A program made the position numbers and the translations under genes. The notes beneath the pieces were generated by a model. It was not told the origin of the DNA and ran no database searches. It was given only the letters and a program-made list of their open reading frames with translations. This document shows, in pieces, positions 54,066 through 63,315 of a DNA stretch of 64,000 nucleotides. Source of the stretch: an uncultured Eggerthellaceae bacterium (GTDB lineage: Bacteria; Actinomycetota; Coriobacteriia; Coriobacteriales; Eggerthellaceae); contig CAKTUD010000002.1 of NCBI GenBank assembly GCA_934617425.1, forward strand, positions 1 to 64,000. Reading direction: 5' to 3'. Numbering within the stretch: the stretch's first letter is position 1; each line of letters starts with the position of its first letter.

Positions 54066-55073
54066 TTATTGCAAAAATTCCGCCAAATCGCTTTCGGCTT
54101 CGGTGGCGAATTTCAAGCCGTATATTTGTTTGAACAGATTCACGATGCTATCGGTCAGGTATTCTGCCGGCACGGGGCCAAGTGAAACGTTCTTGATGCC
54201 AATCCAGACCAAGGTGAGGGCGGCGGCTACGCCTTCGCAATCGTCTCTCGAGATCAGATAACTTAGCGGCAGGTCATTGACGCTTGCGTTGAGCTTGCTG
54301 GCAAGGGCGACGGAAATCTGCACTGCGGTGTAGAGTGCTTCTTTGCCGCCTAGATTGATTACGCGTTCTCGGTCGTCGATCTTGCCGAGGTCGAGCGACT
54401 CGAGGCGTTTGGCGATTTCTCCGAAGGCGACGAAAATGCTGTCGGCAGGTGCTGCTTTTGCGAGCGTCTCGTAATAGCCGAAAGCTGCATCGTCTTGACA
54501 GGCGCCACCGACGAAGAAGACACGGCTTATCGTCTTGCTCTGCAAGCCTGCGGCAAGCGCAGATGCGATTTTGCTCGCAGGGTCGTCGGCGCCGGATTTC
54601 GTCCCCAGTGCTTCGAGAACGAACCAATTGACCTCGCCGACGCTGTTGGAAAGCTCAAGCAACTGTACCAGCGTGCTTTCGGGGTTGCCGATGGTGAAAA
54701 GACCCGCACGGAAAAATGCATTTACTTCAGGGTTGGAGAGCTCTTGATTTCGAGCCAGAAGCGTGGGGCCGGCGGCGTCGCGCAGGCCATCGAGGATCAT
54801 CAGCTTGAGGCCGCGTTCGTTGTCGTTTCCGGCGAGGCTGCCCATGTCGAAATCGGCGATGGCGGCGCTTTCCGATTCTTTTGCCAGGCGCGCGTTTTCT
54901 TCATGGGCGCGCTCGGCGAAGGCAAGCAGCGTGGCGTCGGCGGCGTTGCCGGCGCTTGCGGCAGTGCCGCCGATAACGATGTCGTCAGTCTCGTCCGACA
55001 CGAATTTCGTTGCGCGGCCGGCTGTATCGGAAAGGGCGATAAGCGCGCCTGTAAGCGCATCGCGTGCGTTCAT
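54066..55073 (-). CDS. Hybrid-cluster-protein-like protein lacking cluster ligands
   Basis: 335 aa. The last 150 residues align in pattern with the C-terminus of hydroxylamine reductase Hcp: VFFVGG, then INLGGKEALYTAVQISVALA, NDLPLSYLIS and GIKNVSLGPVPAEYL. Hcp is about 550 aa and uses several Cys, His and Glu for its cluster; here only two Cys exist (Cys192, Cys279), and positions where Hcp has Cys or Glu read GE, GGKEA and DDCEG. The N-terminal CxxC cluster region is missing. It may be a structural or regulatory relative that lost redox chemistry. AGGAA precedes ATG. Confidence 0.6.
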   Translation of the reverse strand: MNARDALTGALIALSDTAGRATKFVSDETDDIVIGGTAASAGNAADATLLAFAERAHEENARLAKESESAAIADFDMGSLAGNDNERGLKLMILDGLRDAAGPTLLARNQELSNPEVNAFFRAGLFTIGNPESTLVQLLELSNSVGEVNWFVLEALGTKSGADDPASKIASALAAGLQSKTISRVFFVGGACQDDAAFGYYETLAKAAPADSIFVAFGEIAKRLESLDLGKIDDRERVINLGGKEALYTAVQISVALASKLNASVNDLPLSYLISRDDCEGVAAALTLVWIGIKNVSLGPVPAEYLTDSIVNLFKQIYGLKFATEAESDLAEFLQ

Positions 55074-55274
55074 ATGTATTCCTAACTATCGGGATGCTTG
55101 GCAGTGCATAGCTGCGGCGCTTGGCGCGGCGGCTATTTTCGACGAAGCAATTGTAACAGCGCCCGCGTGCCCGAGCTCCATGAAAAGACAAGCGTTTCGT
55201 CGGCATTACGGTTTGGCAACTAACGCGGCGCTGCCGTATCACGCGATTCGTTCGTTGAGTTGGCGCGCAGGAAA

Positions 55275-55311
55275 GCGAACCGCCCCGAGTTTGGCAATCG
55301 GGGCGGTTCGC
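55275..55311. terminator. Terminator-like palindrome between the ferredoxin gene and the HCP-like gene
   Basis: 14-bp arms GCGAACCGCCCCGA / TCGGGGCGGTTCGC with a 9-nt loop. The minus strand, in which the ferredoxin-like gene ends 11 nt earlier, continues with TTTCCTG; the plus strand with TAGGCTTTTT. It would separate the two minus-strand genes into different transcripts. Confidence 0.75.
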
Positions 55312-55321
55312 TAGGCTTTTT

Positions 55322-56077
55322 CTATTCGAGGATGCGTCCGTCGAGAGAAAACGTGGTCACTTGCCAAGGAATGAATTTCCCGCTTATCTGCAGGGCGCGC
55401 TTGGCCATCTGCTCCAAGCCGCCGCAACAGGGTACTTCCATACGTGTGATGGTGACGCTCTTGATGTCGTTTTGGGCGATTATCGCTGCGAGCTTCTCGC
55501 TGTAATCGGTTCCATCGAGTTTGGGGCACCCGATGAGACATTTTTTGCCACGGACGAAATCGTGGTGGAAATCGCCGTAGGAATAAGCGCAGCAATCGGC
55601 GGCGATGAGGAGATTCGCGCCGTCGAAATAAGGGGCTTGGATAGGTGCGAGCTTGATTTGCACCGGCCAATTCTGCAGTTCGGATGGCACGTTTCGCATT
55701 GCGACACCGCCGCTGACCTCGTTTGCCAGCGGGTTTGCGGCGATGCTGTCGTGATGCATCTCGCGTGAGCGCGAGCCGGGGCAGCCGCCCTCGTGGTGAT
55801 GGTGGACGGGCGCTTCTGCTTGGGGAAGCTCAACCTTTCTCTGCTGTTTGCTGGCCAAAACGGCGGCTTCGTCGTAGGCCTTGGCCTCGCGTTCGATGAA
55901 GGATATGGCGTCGGCAGGGCAGGCCGGCAGGCAATCGCCCAGGCCATCGCAGAAATCGTCACGCAGGAGCTTCGCCTTGCCGCCCACCATTCCGATGGCT
56001 CCCTCGTGGCAAGCTTGCGCGCAAAGGCCGCAGCCGGTGCATTTCTCTTCGTCGATATGAATTATCTTTCTGAGCAT
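55322..56077 (-). CDS. Dicluster ferredoxin-domain protein of the Hcp-associated family
   Basis: 251 aa. Residues 1-60 hold one classic [4Fe-4S] motif (Cys13/16/19/23) and a second CX5CX3CP motif (Cys43/49/53), seen in ferredoxin-like proteins found beside hcp in anaerobes. A His-rich stretch (HHHH, 92-95) and a C-terminal domain with CC pairs (162-163, 207-208) and Cys180/184 follow. Start chosen at ATG 56077 (GAGGGAGAT upstream). Probably an electron-transfer or sensor partner; the neighbour downstream is a degenerate Hcp. Confidence 0.75.
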   Translation of the reverse strand: MLRKIIHIDEEKCTGCGLCAQACHEGAIGMVGGKAKLLRDDFCDGLGDCLPACPADAISFIEREAKAYDEAAVLASKQQRKVELPQAEAPVHHHHEGGCPGSRSREMHHDSIAANPLANEVSGGVAMRNVPSELQNWPVQIKLAPIQAPYFDGANLLIAADCCAYSYGDFHHDFVRGKKCLIGCPKLDGTDYSEKLAAIIAQNDIKSVTITRMEVPCCGGLEQMAKRALQISGKFIPWQVTTFSLDGRILE

Positions 56078-56187
56078 GAAGATCTCCCTCTCGTCTCGTG
56101 ATGTGATTTTACGCGAGGCGTCGGGGCGCCTGCGTTGCCAAGGCAAAATGTGGATATTTGGGGGACGGAGGATGCTGCCCCGTCGGT

Positions 56188-56201
56188 TATAATCGACGCC
56201 A
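56188..56201 (+). promoter_or_regulatory. Promoter giving a probably leaderless flavoprotein transcript
   Basis: Perfect TATAAT (56188-56193) ends 7 nt before ATG 56201 with no Shine-Dalgarno between. Same geometry as at addB. Confidence 0.5.
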
Positions 56202-57529
56202 TGAAACGAATCGCTGTCATAGGCGGCGGCGCCGCCGGTCTTGCTTGCGCAGTCGCCGCTGCATCGAGCTGCTGCGCTTTGGGGCGCGAAGCGCAAATCG
56301 TGCTGTTCGAACGCGACGAACGCGTTGGCAGGACGATTCTTGCCACGGGCAACGGGCGCTGCAATTTTTCGAATTCCCATCTCGAACTGGGCGAGTATCG
56401 CAATGCCGAATTCGTTGCCCGGGTGCTTGCTTCGCTCGAGGCTGCTTTGCGCGAGCGCAGCGAATTTGCTTGGTTGTCAAATGCTGTCGACCCAAAGCAG
56501 GATGCGTCTGCTTCTCCTTGTGGCGAAAACAAAGGAGATGCCCTTCGCCTGCTCGATGCTGTGCATCGCTTTTTCGCTTTGCTTGGCTTGGCGTGGCGCG
56601 AAGAGCGGGACGGTCGCCAGTATCCGTTGGCGAACAAAGCGTCTTCGGTGCTCGATGTGCTGCGTTTCGCCATCGATCGTTTGGGCGTGCAGGTGCGTTG
56701 TGATACCGCGATTGCCGAAATCGATCCTCCGCGCAAGCCCGGTGCTCCCTATACGTTGCGTACGCAAGAAGGCGTTTTCGAACGCGTGGATGCCGTGGTG
56801 GTAGCGGTTGGGGGCAGGGCTTGCGCGAAGTTGCGGATAGCCGATTTGCCAAAACCTCGCCTGCGGCCCGTTTTGGGCCCCCTCGCAACCGATGTCGCGC
56901 TTATCAAAGAGCTCAATAACATCCGCGTTCGCGCAAGTGTTTCGCTTATCAGGTTCGTTGACGGTTGCCGACAGGAGATAGCCGTTGAGCCCGGGGAGAT
57001 CATGTTTCGCAAATACGGTGTTTCGGGCATCGCTGCGTTCAATCTTTCCCGTTATGCCCAACCAGGCGATTTGCTGTCCATCGATTTCCTTTCGGAGGTT
57101 TGCGCGGGGGGCGCCGCGTCGTTTTGCGCGGCGCGCGCCAAGCGGATGCTCGAGGTGGATCCTCAGCTTACTTTCGATGGCTTTTTGCGTGGGCTGCTTT
57201 TGCCCCAGGTGGCGCATGTCGTTTTAAAGTATTGCGGAGTCGAAGGGTCCTCGCTTTTCGAGCGCGCCCAGCTCGGCGACCTTGTGACGGCTTTGAGCGA
57301 TTTCTGCTTGACGGTTCGTGGCATCGGCGACGAATCCAATTGCCAAGTGCAGCGCGGCGGCTATCCTATCGAGAGGATCGATCCCGCAACAATGGCGCAG
57401 GTCGGTTTGCCGGGGCTTTACTTTGCGGGCGAGACCTTGGATGTCGATGGGCCTTGCGGCGGCTACAACTTGCATTGGGCATGGGCGAGCGGCATGCTGG
57501 CCGGAGCTAGCGCCGTGCATGCTCTTTGA
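56201..57529 (+). CDS. HI0933/YhiN-family flavoprotein (NAD(P)/FAD-dependent oxidoreductase)
   Basis: 442 aa. N-terminal FAD Rossmann motif (VIGGGAAGLACA), LATGNGRCNFSNS, a central beta-rich domain and a C-terminal GLYFAGETLDVDGPCGGYN with WAWASG. Members include BaiN-like bile-acid enzymes, but the substrate here is not evident. ATG 56201 is chosen because the glycine-rich loop follows at once; upstream ATG 56135 would read through the promoter. Another flavoprotein gene follows 40 nt later. Confidence 0.85.
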   Translation: MKRIAVIGGGAAGLACAVAAASSCCALGREAQIVLFERDERVGRTILATGNGRCNFSNSHLELGEYRNAEFVARVLASLEAALRERSEFAWLSNAVDPKQDASASPCGENKGDALRLLDAVHRFFALLGLAWREERDGRQYPLANKASSVLDVLRFAIDRLGVQVRCDTAIAEIDPPRKPGAPYTLRTQEGVFERVDAVVVAVGGRACAKLRIADLPKPRLRPVLGPLATDVALIKELNNIRVRASVSLIRFVDGCRQEIAVEPGEIMFRKYGVSGIAAFNLSRYAQPGDLLSIDFLSEVCAGGAASFCAARAKRMLEVDPQLTFDGFLRGLLLPQVAHVVLKYCGVEGSSLFERAQLGDLVTALSDFCLTVRGIGDESNCQVQRGGYPIERIDPATMAQVGLPGLYFAGETLDVDGPCGGYNLHWAWASGMLAGASAVHAL

Positions 57530-57568
57530 CGACGGATGCGTCTTCGAGACGCGGAACAGGATGAAAAT

Positions 57569-59401
57569 ATGATCGATGTGTCGAACATCCGCATGTCTCT
57601 CGATGCGGATTTCTCCAAGGACGGCGGCGGCCTCACAGCTGCTGCGGCGCGTGCTTTGGGCATTGAGCCCCAGTCGATAGCACAGGTGCAGCTCGTCAAG
57701 CGAAGCGTTGATGCCCGCAAAAAGGGCGACGTTCATTTCGTGGCTTCGCTTGCCGTCGCGTGCGTCGATCAGGGACAGGAGAAAAAGATCCTGGCGGGCA
57801 AGACGAAGCGTGCTTTGGGCGTTAACGTGAAAGAGCATGTTCCTTTCGCGCCGCTCGATATAGCCGATCTTTCCGACGACCCCGCTGTTTCTTATCGTCT
57901 TGCAAACACGCGCCCCGTTGTCGTCGGTTTTGGCCCCGCGGGCATGTTCGCCGCGCTTTACCTCGCCGAGGCGGGCCTGCGCCCTGTGGTTATCGAGCGC
58001 GGCGGCGATATCGACGAGCGCATGCAGGCTGTTCGTGCGTTTGAAGAGGGAGGTCCCCTCGACATCACCACTAACGTCCAGTTCGGCGAAGGTGGTGCCG
58101 GCACGTTTTCCGACGGCAAGCTTACCACGGGCACCAAAAGCCCCTTGGCGCGCCACGTGCTTAGGGCATTTGTCGATGCTGGCGCGCCCGAAGAAATACT
58201 TTGGGAGGCGAAGCCCCATATCGGCACCGACAAGCTGGTTGGCGTTGTTCGCAATATCCGCAAGCGCATCGAAGATCTTGGCGGCGAAGTGCGCTTCCAT
58301 ACCAAGCTCGCCGACCTGAGCATTGTCGGCGGCGGTTTGGCCTCGGCGATCGTCGAAAATGCCAAGCCCGATCCTCACCCCGCCCCCGAAATCCCCGAAG
58401 ATGCGCGCGTGCCTGCCTACAACGGGTCGCGGACTATGCGTATGCCGACTCGCTACATGATCTTGGCGTGCGGGCATTCGGCGCGCGATACGTTTGCCAT
58501 GCTGAAAGACGCTGGCTTTACCATGGAGCAAAAGCCCTTTTCGGTGGGTGTGCGCATCGAGCATCCGCAAACTGCCATCAATGCTGCCCAGTATGGCGTA
58601 GCCGCCACCCACCCGGCGCTTTCGGCTGCCGACTACAAGTTGGTTGAGCATTTGCCGAACGGCCGCAGCGCCTATACGTTTTGCATGTGCCCGGGTGGTA
58701 CCGTTGTCTGCGCCGCCAGCGAGGCCGACGGCGTGGTGGTGAATGGCATGAGCCGTTTTGCTCGCGATGCGGAAAACGCCAACTCTGCGTTGTTGGTGGG
58801 CGTTTCCCCAAGCGATTTCGGAAGCGACGATCCGCTGGCTGGCGTTGCTCTGCAGGAGCGGATCGAGCAAGCCGCCTATCGCATCGCGCAGCAAGCGGGT
58901 GGCAGCTTTTTTCAAGCTCCTGCGCAGACGGTGGGCGATTTCCTTGCGGGTTCTTCGGGCAATCCCTCGAAGACGGTTACGCCGTCGTATGCCCGCGGCG
59001 TCGTTTGGTGCGATCTGCACGAGTGCCTGCCCACCTTCGTAAGCGAGACCATCGCTTCGGCTCTGCCGGGCCTGGGTCGAAGCCTGCACGGCTTCGACGA
59101 CCCCGAGGCGGTCATGACGGGTGTTGAGACGCGCAGCTCCTCGCCGGTGCGCGTCGTTCGCGATGGCGAGAGCCTCAATGCGCTATTGACGTCTGTGGAT
59201 GTTGACGATGCTTCGTTTTCCAACATCTACCCTTGCGGCGAGGGGGCAGGATACGCAGGCGGCATCATGAGCGCTGCTGTCGACGGCTTGCGCTGCGCCA
59301 TGGCCATGGTCGAGCGCCTCTCCGAGCCCCTCCCCGAAGAAGAGGGCGAAGAAGCTGAGGATTATTGGGACGAATATTGGATGAACAGCCCGGTGGACTA
59401 G
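57569..59401 (+). CDS. Large FAD-dependent dehydrogenase, uncharacterised (COG2509 type)
   Basis: 610 aa. N-terminal domain of about 110 residues, then a Rossmann FAD motif (VVVGFGPAGMFAALYLAEAG), TNVQFGEGGAGTFSDGKL and a C-terminal NIYPCGEGAGYAGGIMSAAVDG, as in COG2509 enzymes. Reaction unknown. ATG 57569 has CAGGATGA upstream. The stop is one base before the next start, so the flavoproteins and the TsaC-like gene form one unit. Confidence 0.82.
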   Translation: MIDVSNIRMSLDADFSKDGGGLTAAAARALGIEPQSIAQVQLVKRSVDARKKGDVHFVASLAVACVDQGQEKKILAGKTKRALGVNVKEHVPFAPLDIADLSDDPAVSYRLANTRPVVVGFGPAGMFAALYLAEAGLRPVVIERGGDIDERMQAVRAFEEGGPLDITTNVQFGEGGAGTFSDGKLTTGTKSPLARHVLRAFVDAGAPEEILWEAKPHIGTDKLVGVVRNIRKRIEDLGGEVRFHTKLADLSIVGGGLASAIVENAKPDPHPAPEIPEDARVPAYNGSRTMRMPTRYMILACGHSARDTFAMLKDAGFTMEQKPFSVGVRIEHPQTAINAAQYGVAATHPALSAADYKLVEHLPNGRSAYTFCMCPGGTVVCAASEADGVVVNGMSRFARDAENANSALLVGVSPSDFGSDDPLAGVALQERIEQAAYRIAQQAGGSFFQAPAQTVGDFLAGSSGNPSKTVTPSYARGVVWCDLHECLPTFVSETIASALPGLGRSLHGFDDPEAVMTGVETRSSSPVRVVRDGESLNALLTSVDVDDASFSNIYPCGEGAGYAGGIMSAAVDGLRCAMAMVERLSEPLPEEEGEEAEDYWDEYWMNSPVD

Positions 59402-59402
59402 C

Positions 59403-60074
59403 ATGACTTTCGTAGCTGATGGAAACAATGGGCTTGAGGTTGATGGTGCGAAGAAAGCGCCTGCTTTCCTCGACGCGAGGCGCGTGGCCCGTGTGCTTCG
59501 TCGCGGAGAAGCGGCGATATTCCCTACGGATACCGTGGCCGGTGTCGGCGTGTCGATAGGAGCCGCTGCGAGCCCGAAGATCCTTTTCGACCTCAAACGA
59601 CGGGACGCCGATAAGCCTATCGCCTGGTTGGTGGGAAGTTCTGCCGCGCTTGACGTTTACGGCGTGGCGGTTCCGGGCTACGCGCGCCAGATGGCTCTTG
59701 CTTGGTGGCCGGGGCCTCTTACACTCATTGTCCATGCGTCGGCGGCGGTTCCTTCAGCATTTCGCTCCGCCGAGAAAACTATCGGCTTGCGTATGCCTGC
59801 TTGTTCGGAGACGCTCGATCTTCTTACCAGGGTGGGGTGCCCCATCGCCACTACTTCGGCGAATTTCGCAGGTGCGCCCTCGCCGCGCGGTGTCGCCCAG
59901 GTTGACCTTGCATTTGCGGCGGCCGTGGGCGTTGTGATGCCCGACGGCTCAAAACCCGAAAGCGGCATCGCTTCGACAGTCATCGATTGCACGAGCCCCC
60001 GTCCGCGTATCCTGCGCGAAGGCGGCATCACCGCCGAAGATGTTGCGCATCTGTTGGAAAACTACGTGCTCTAA
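59403..60074 (+). CDS. Sua5/YrdC/TsaC-family tRNA threonylcarbamoyl-AMP synthase
   Basis: 223 aa. YrdC fold with FPTDTVAGVGV, KRRDADKPIAWLV, PGPLTLIV, and the nucleotide loop CPIATTSANFAG. Makes threonylcarbamoyl-AMP for the t6A tRNA modification. Two nt after the preceding stop; ribosome site weak, so coupled translation is likely. Confidence 0.9.
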   Translation: MTFVADGNNGLEVDGAKKAPAFLDARRVARVLRRGEAAIFPTDTVAGVGVSIGAAASPKILFDLKRRDADKPIAWLVGSSAALDVYGVAVPGYARQMALAWWPGPLTLIVHASAAVPSAFRSAEKTIGLRMPACSETLDLLTRVGCPIATTSANFAGAPSPRGVAQVDLAFAAAVGVVMPDGSKPESGIASTVIDCTSPRPRILREGGITAEDVAHLLENYVL

Positions 60075-60137
60075 TGCTTGATAATATACGGTAAGAGCAG
60101 CGCGTGCTCGAAGCCCTTGTTCCGAAGGAGGTTTCCC

Positions 60138-61175
60138 ATGAGCAACGAAAACGCAACCACCCGTACGCTGGTTGAGGCTCACGAGGCCGAGAGAGCTTCT
60201 CTCGGGGCACAGCGCATGGCCGAGGTCCTGACAGAGGATTTCTCGTTTCCCTCCGCCGATGGTGAATCCGTTGTTTCGGCGCGCTTATGGTTTTCCGCCG
60301 ATGCAAAGCCTGATGCTTCGATTCGCCCGCGCGGCATCATCCATATCGTGCACGGCATGAGCGAATACATCCGTCGCTATGACGATTTCGCGCGTTATCT
60401 GGCGGCGCACGGCTTTGCGGTGTGCGGCGAGGACATGATAGGTCACGGCTTCACGGCGCCGAGCAAAGAGGGGCTTGGTCATATGCCCGTCGACGGCGGG
60501 CGCGATGCCCTTGTCGCCGACATGCATTCCCTGAGGCAGATCGTTTCTGCGCGTTACGACGCCAAAACGCCTTACTTGATGTTCGGCCATTCGATGGGCA
60601 GCTTCATCACGCGCGCTTACATAGCAGAGCATGGCCGGGATCTTTCCGGGGTTGTGCTGTGTGGCACGGGAACACCCGCTCCCGCTGCTTCGTGGGCGGG
60701 AAATTTTCTTTCGCGCCAGACGGCGAAATGGCGCGGTGCCACGTATCGCAGCTCGTTTATCGATGGTCTCGCCGCTGGTGGATACGGCAAGCGCATCGCT
60801 CATGCTCGAACCCCGCTCGATTGGCTTTCCGCCGATCCTGGCAACGTAGACGCTTATCTTGCCGACGAGTACTGTGGTGCCATGTTCTCGGTTGGCGCTT
60901 ACGCGACGCTTACTGACCTCACGCGCTGGGTCGTTTCGCGTGAATGCGCCTGTCGCGTGCCGCGTGATTTGCCGGTATTTTTCATCGCCGGCGACGGCGA
61001 CCCGGTGGGCGACAACGGCCGTGGTGTTCATGCGGCGGCGAAGCTCTTCCGCGATGCGGGCGTTGCCCACGTCGATGTGAAGATTTATCCCGGGATGCGC
61101 CACGAGATCCTTAACGAAGCAGATCATCTGCTGGTATATTCCGACGTCCTCAAATGGCTGGAGGCTTGCTTGTGA
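60138..61175 (+). CDS. Alpha/beta hydrolase, monoacylglycerol-lipase/lysophospholipase-like
   Basis: 345 aa. Serine nucleophile in FGHSMGSF (about residue 156), oxyanion IVHGMSEYIRRY, and late acid/His in PVGDNGRG and GMRHEILNE. This arrangement is typical of the serine aminopeptidase S33 / lysophospholipase group. AAGGAGG precedes ATG 60138. The stop overlaps glpK (GTGA), so the hydrolase and glycerol kinase are coupled, consistent with release and capture of glycerol (inference). Confidence 0.85.
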   Translation: MSNENATTRTLVEAHEAERASLGAQRMAEVLTEDFSFPSADGESVVSARLWFSADAKPDASIRPRGIIHIVHGMSEYIRRYDDFARYLAAHGFAVCGEDMIGHGFTAPSKEGLGHMPVDGGRDALVADMHSLRQIVSARYDAKTPYLMFGHSMGSFITRAYIAEHGRDLSGVVLCGTGTPAPAASWAGNFLSRQTAKWRGATYRSSFIDGLAAGGYGKRIAHARTPLDWLSADPGNVDAYLADEYCGAMFSVGAYATLTDLTRWVVSRECACRVPRDLPVFFIAGDGDPVGDNGRGVHAAAKLFRDAGVAHVDVKIYPGMRHEILNEADHLLVYSDVLKWLEACL

Positions 61176-62668
61176 AAAGAAGGTTCGTCGTCGCCCTCGA
61201 TGAGGGGACGACTTCGGCTCGTGCAGTGCTCATCGATGCATCGGGCAGGATAGTCGGCTTGGTGCAGCATCCTTTTCCCCAGTATTACCCGCGTCCGGGG
61301 TGGGTCGAGCATAATCCGCGCGAGGTGCTTTCGGCCCAGCTCGGCGCGTTGACCGAGCTGCTCATCACCTACAACCTAGAAGCGTCGGACATTGACAGCA
61401 TCGGCATAACGAACCAGCGCGAGACCACCGTTGCGTGGGACAGGGAAACCGGCGAACCTGTTTGCAACGCTATCGTGTGGCAGTGCCGCCGAACGGCCCC
61501 TATCATCGAGGCGCTTTGCGCCGACAAACAAGTTGCGATCCGAATAACCGAGAAGACGGGGCTCGTGCCCGACCCGTATTTCTCGGCGAGCAAGCTGAAG
61601 TGGATCCTCGACAACGTGGAAGGTGCAAGAGACCTTGCCGAACAGGGGAGGCTTGCTTTCGGCACTATGGATTCGTGGCTTATTTGGACGCTTACCGGCG
61701 GTCGTGTGCATGCAACCGATGTGACCAATGCAAGTCGCACCATGCTTTTCGATATCCACGAGATGCGTTGGGATTCGTGGTTGTGCGATTTGTTCGGCAT
61801 TCCCGCAAGCGTGCTCCCCGAGGTGCGTCCTTCTTCGGCCGATTTCGGGAGAACGGCTCATTCCGGCATCATATCGGGTGTTCCCATCTGCGGGGTTGCT
61901 GGCGACCAGCAGTCGGCGCTTTTCGGGCAGTGTTGTTTTTCAGCGGGTCAGGCAAAGAGCACTTATGGCACGGGCTGCTTTTTGCTGATGCATACGGGCT
62001 TTTCGGCTCCCGCCTCGACAAACGGTCTTATCACCACCGTTGCGGCAAGCGCTCCCGACGTTCGTCAAACCGAGTATGCGCTTGAGGGTAGCGTTTTCAT
62101 GGGCGGTGCTGTTTTGCAATGGATGCGCGACGAGTTGGGGCTTATCTCATCGAGCGCCGAGTCTGAGGGCGTCGCGATGTCGGTTGAGGACACCCAGGGC
62201 GTCTATCTGGTTCCTGCATTCACGGGTTTGGGCGCGCCTTATTGGGATGCTGATGCGCGTGGGGCGCTTTTCGGCCTCACGCGTGGGGCGAATCGCGCCC
62301 ATATAGTACGTGCGGGTTTAGAATCGATTGCCTATCAGATATACGACCTGGTGGAGGCGGTGAAGGCCGACGCCGGCGTGCCTCTTTCCGTTCTTAACGT
62401 CGATGGCGGGGCTGCTGAGAACGCGTTTCTCATGCAGTTTCAAAGCGACATGCTGAAAACCGTTTTGCGCAAACCCGGAAATTCCGAGACGACTGCGCTT
62501 GGCGCGGCGTACCTCGCGGGGCTCTACACCGGTTTTTGGCGTTCGACTGAGCAGCTTTCCTCCTTGCGCATAGGCGACGTTGTCTATAAGCCTCGTATCG
62601 ACGACGATCGTCGCGCCCGCTTGATCGCCGGTTGGCACGACGCGGTTTCTCGTACGCGCAGCAATTGA
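61172..62668 (+). CDS. glpK: Glycerol kinase GlpK
   Basis: 498 aa FGGY kinase. N-terminal phosphate loop VVALDEGTTSARAVL, GITNQRETTVAWDRETG, the FGGY region MDSWLIWTLTGG, and the C-terminal LNVDGGAAENAFLMQFQSD. Phosphorylates glycerol to glycerol-3-phosphate. GTG 61172 overlaps the hydrolase stop and has GGAGG eight nt upstream; ATG 61154 is an alternative. Confidence 0.95.
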   Translation: MKRRFVVALDEGTTSARAVLIDASGRIVGLVQHPFPQYYPRPGWVEHNPREVLSAQLGALTELLITYNLEASDIDSIGITNQRETTVAWDRETGEPVCNAIVWQCRRTAPIIEALCADKQVAIRITEKTGLVPDPYFSASKLKWILDNVEGARDLAEQGRLAFGTMDSWLIWTLTGGRVHATDVTNASRTMLFDIHEMRWDSWLCDLFGIPASVLPEVRPSSADFGRTAHSGIISGVPICGVAGDQQSALFGQCCFSAGQAKSTYGTGCFLLMHTGFSAPASTNGLITTVAASAPDVRQTEYALEGSVFMGGAVLQWMRDELGLISSSAESEGVAMSVEDTQGVYLVPAFTGLGAPYWDADARGALFGLTRGANRAHIVRAGLESIAYQIYDLVEAVKADAGVPLSVLNVDGGAAENAFLMQFQSDMLKTVLRKPGNSETTALGAAYLAGLYTGFWRSTEQLSSLRIGDVVYKPRIDDDRRARLIAGWHDAVSRTRSN

Positions 62669-62797
62669 TGTTTTTCCAACACGCAAAGCACGAATCGCGC
62701 CGATAGAGTATTCTATGAACGTTAACGAAATGGTTGCCGATGCGAGCTTTAACCAAGCTATGCATCGGCAACGTGCCTGTTTTGCAGAGGAGACTCC

Positions 62798-63238
62798 ATG
62801 AAGGTAAGCATCGCAAGCGATCACGCCGGCTTCGATGAGAAGCAGCTGCTTGTCCCGTTCCTGAAAGAGCAAGGCTACGAGGTTATCGACCGCGGTCCCG
62901 AATCAGCCGACCGCGTAGATTATCCCGATTATGCCGAGCTTGTCGCGCGCGATATCGAATCCGGCGAGGCTGAGCGCGGCATCCTCATCTGCGGCACCGG
63001 CATCGGTATGTCCCTTGCTGCCAACAAGTGCGAAGGGATTCGCGCGGCGAATGTCACCATGCCTGAACTCGCAGCGCTTTCCCGCCAGCATAACGACGCC
63101 AACGTCATTTGCATTTCCGGCCGCTTTGTAAGCGACGAGGACAATCGCGCCATCGTCAAGGCATTCCTCGAGACCGAGTTCGAGGGCGGCCGTCACGAAC
63201 GTCGCGTCGAGAAAATCATGGCGCTCGAAAACGAGTAG
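62798..63238 (+). CDS. rpiB: Ribose-5-phosphate isomerase B
   Basis: 146 aa RpiB/LacAB fold. Conserved SDHAGF (residues 6-11), CGTGIGMSLAANK, and the HNDANVICISGR region with the active-site His. Interconverts ribose-5-P and ribulose-5-P. GAGGAG precedes ATG. Stands between glpK and glyA. Confidence 0.94.
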   Translation: MKVSIASDHAGFDEKQLLVPFLKEQGYEVIDRGPESADRVDYPDYAELVARDIESGEAERGILICGTGIGMSLAANKCEGIRAANVTMPELAALSRQHNDANVICISGRFVSDEDNRAIVKAFLETEFEGGRHERRVEKIMALENE

Positions 63239-63315
63239 CTAGCAACCAAGGTTTCACTAGTTGGGTGCGCGGAGTGGATTCGCGCGTCCGTGGGTATAGC
63301 GAAGGAGCTATTCAT

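Noticed and set aside
57224..59089. 621-codon open frame antisense to the flavoproteins
   Set aside because: Spans two real genes on the other strand, with shadow-like composition and no motif.
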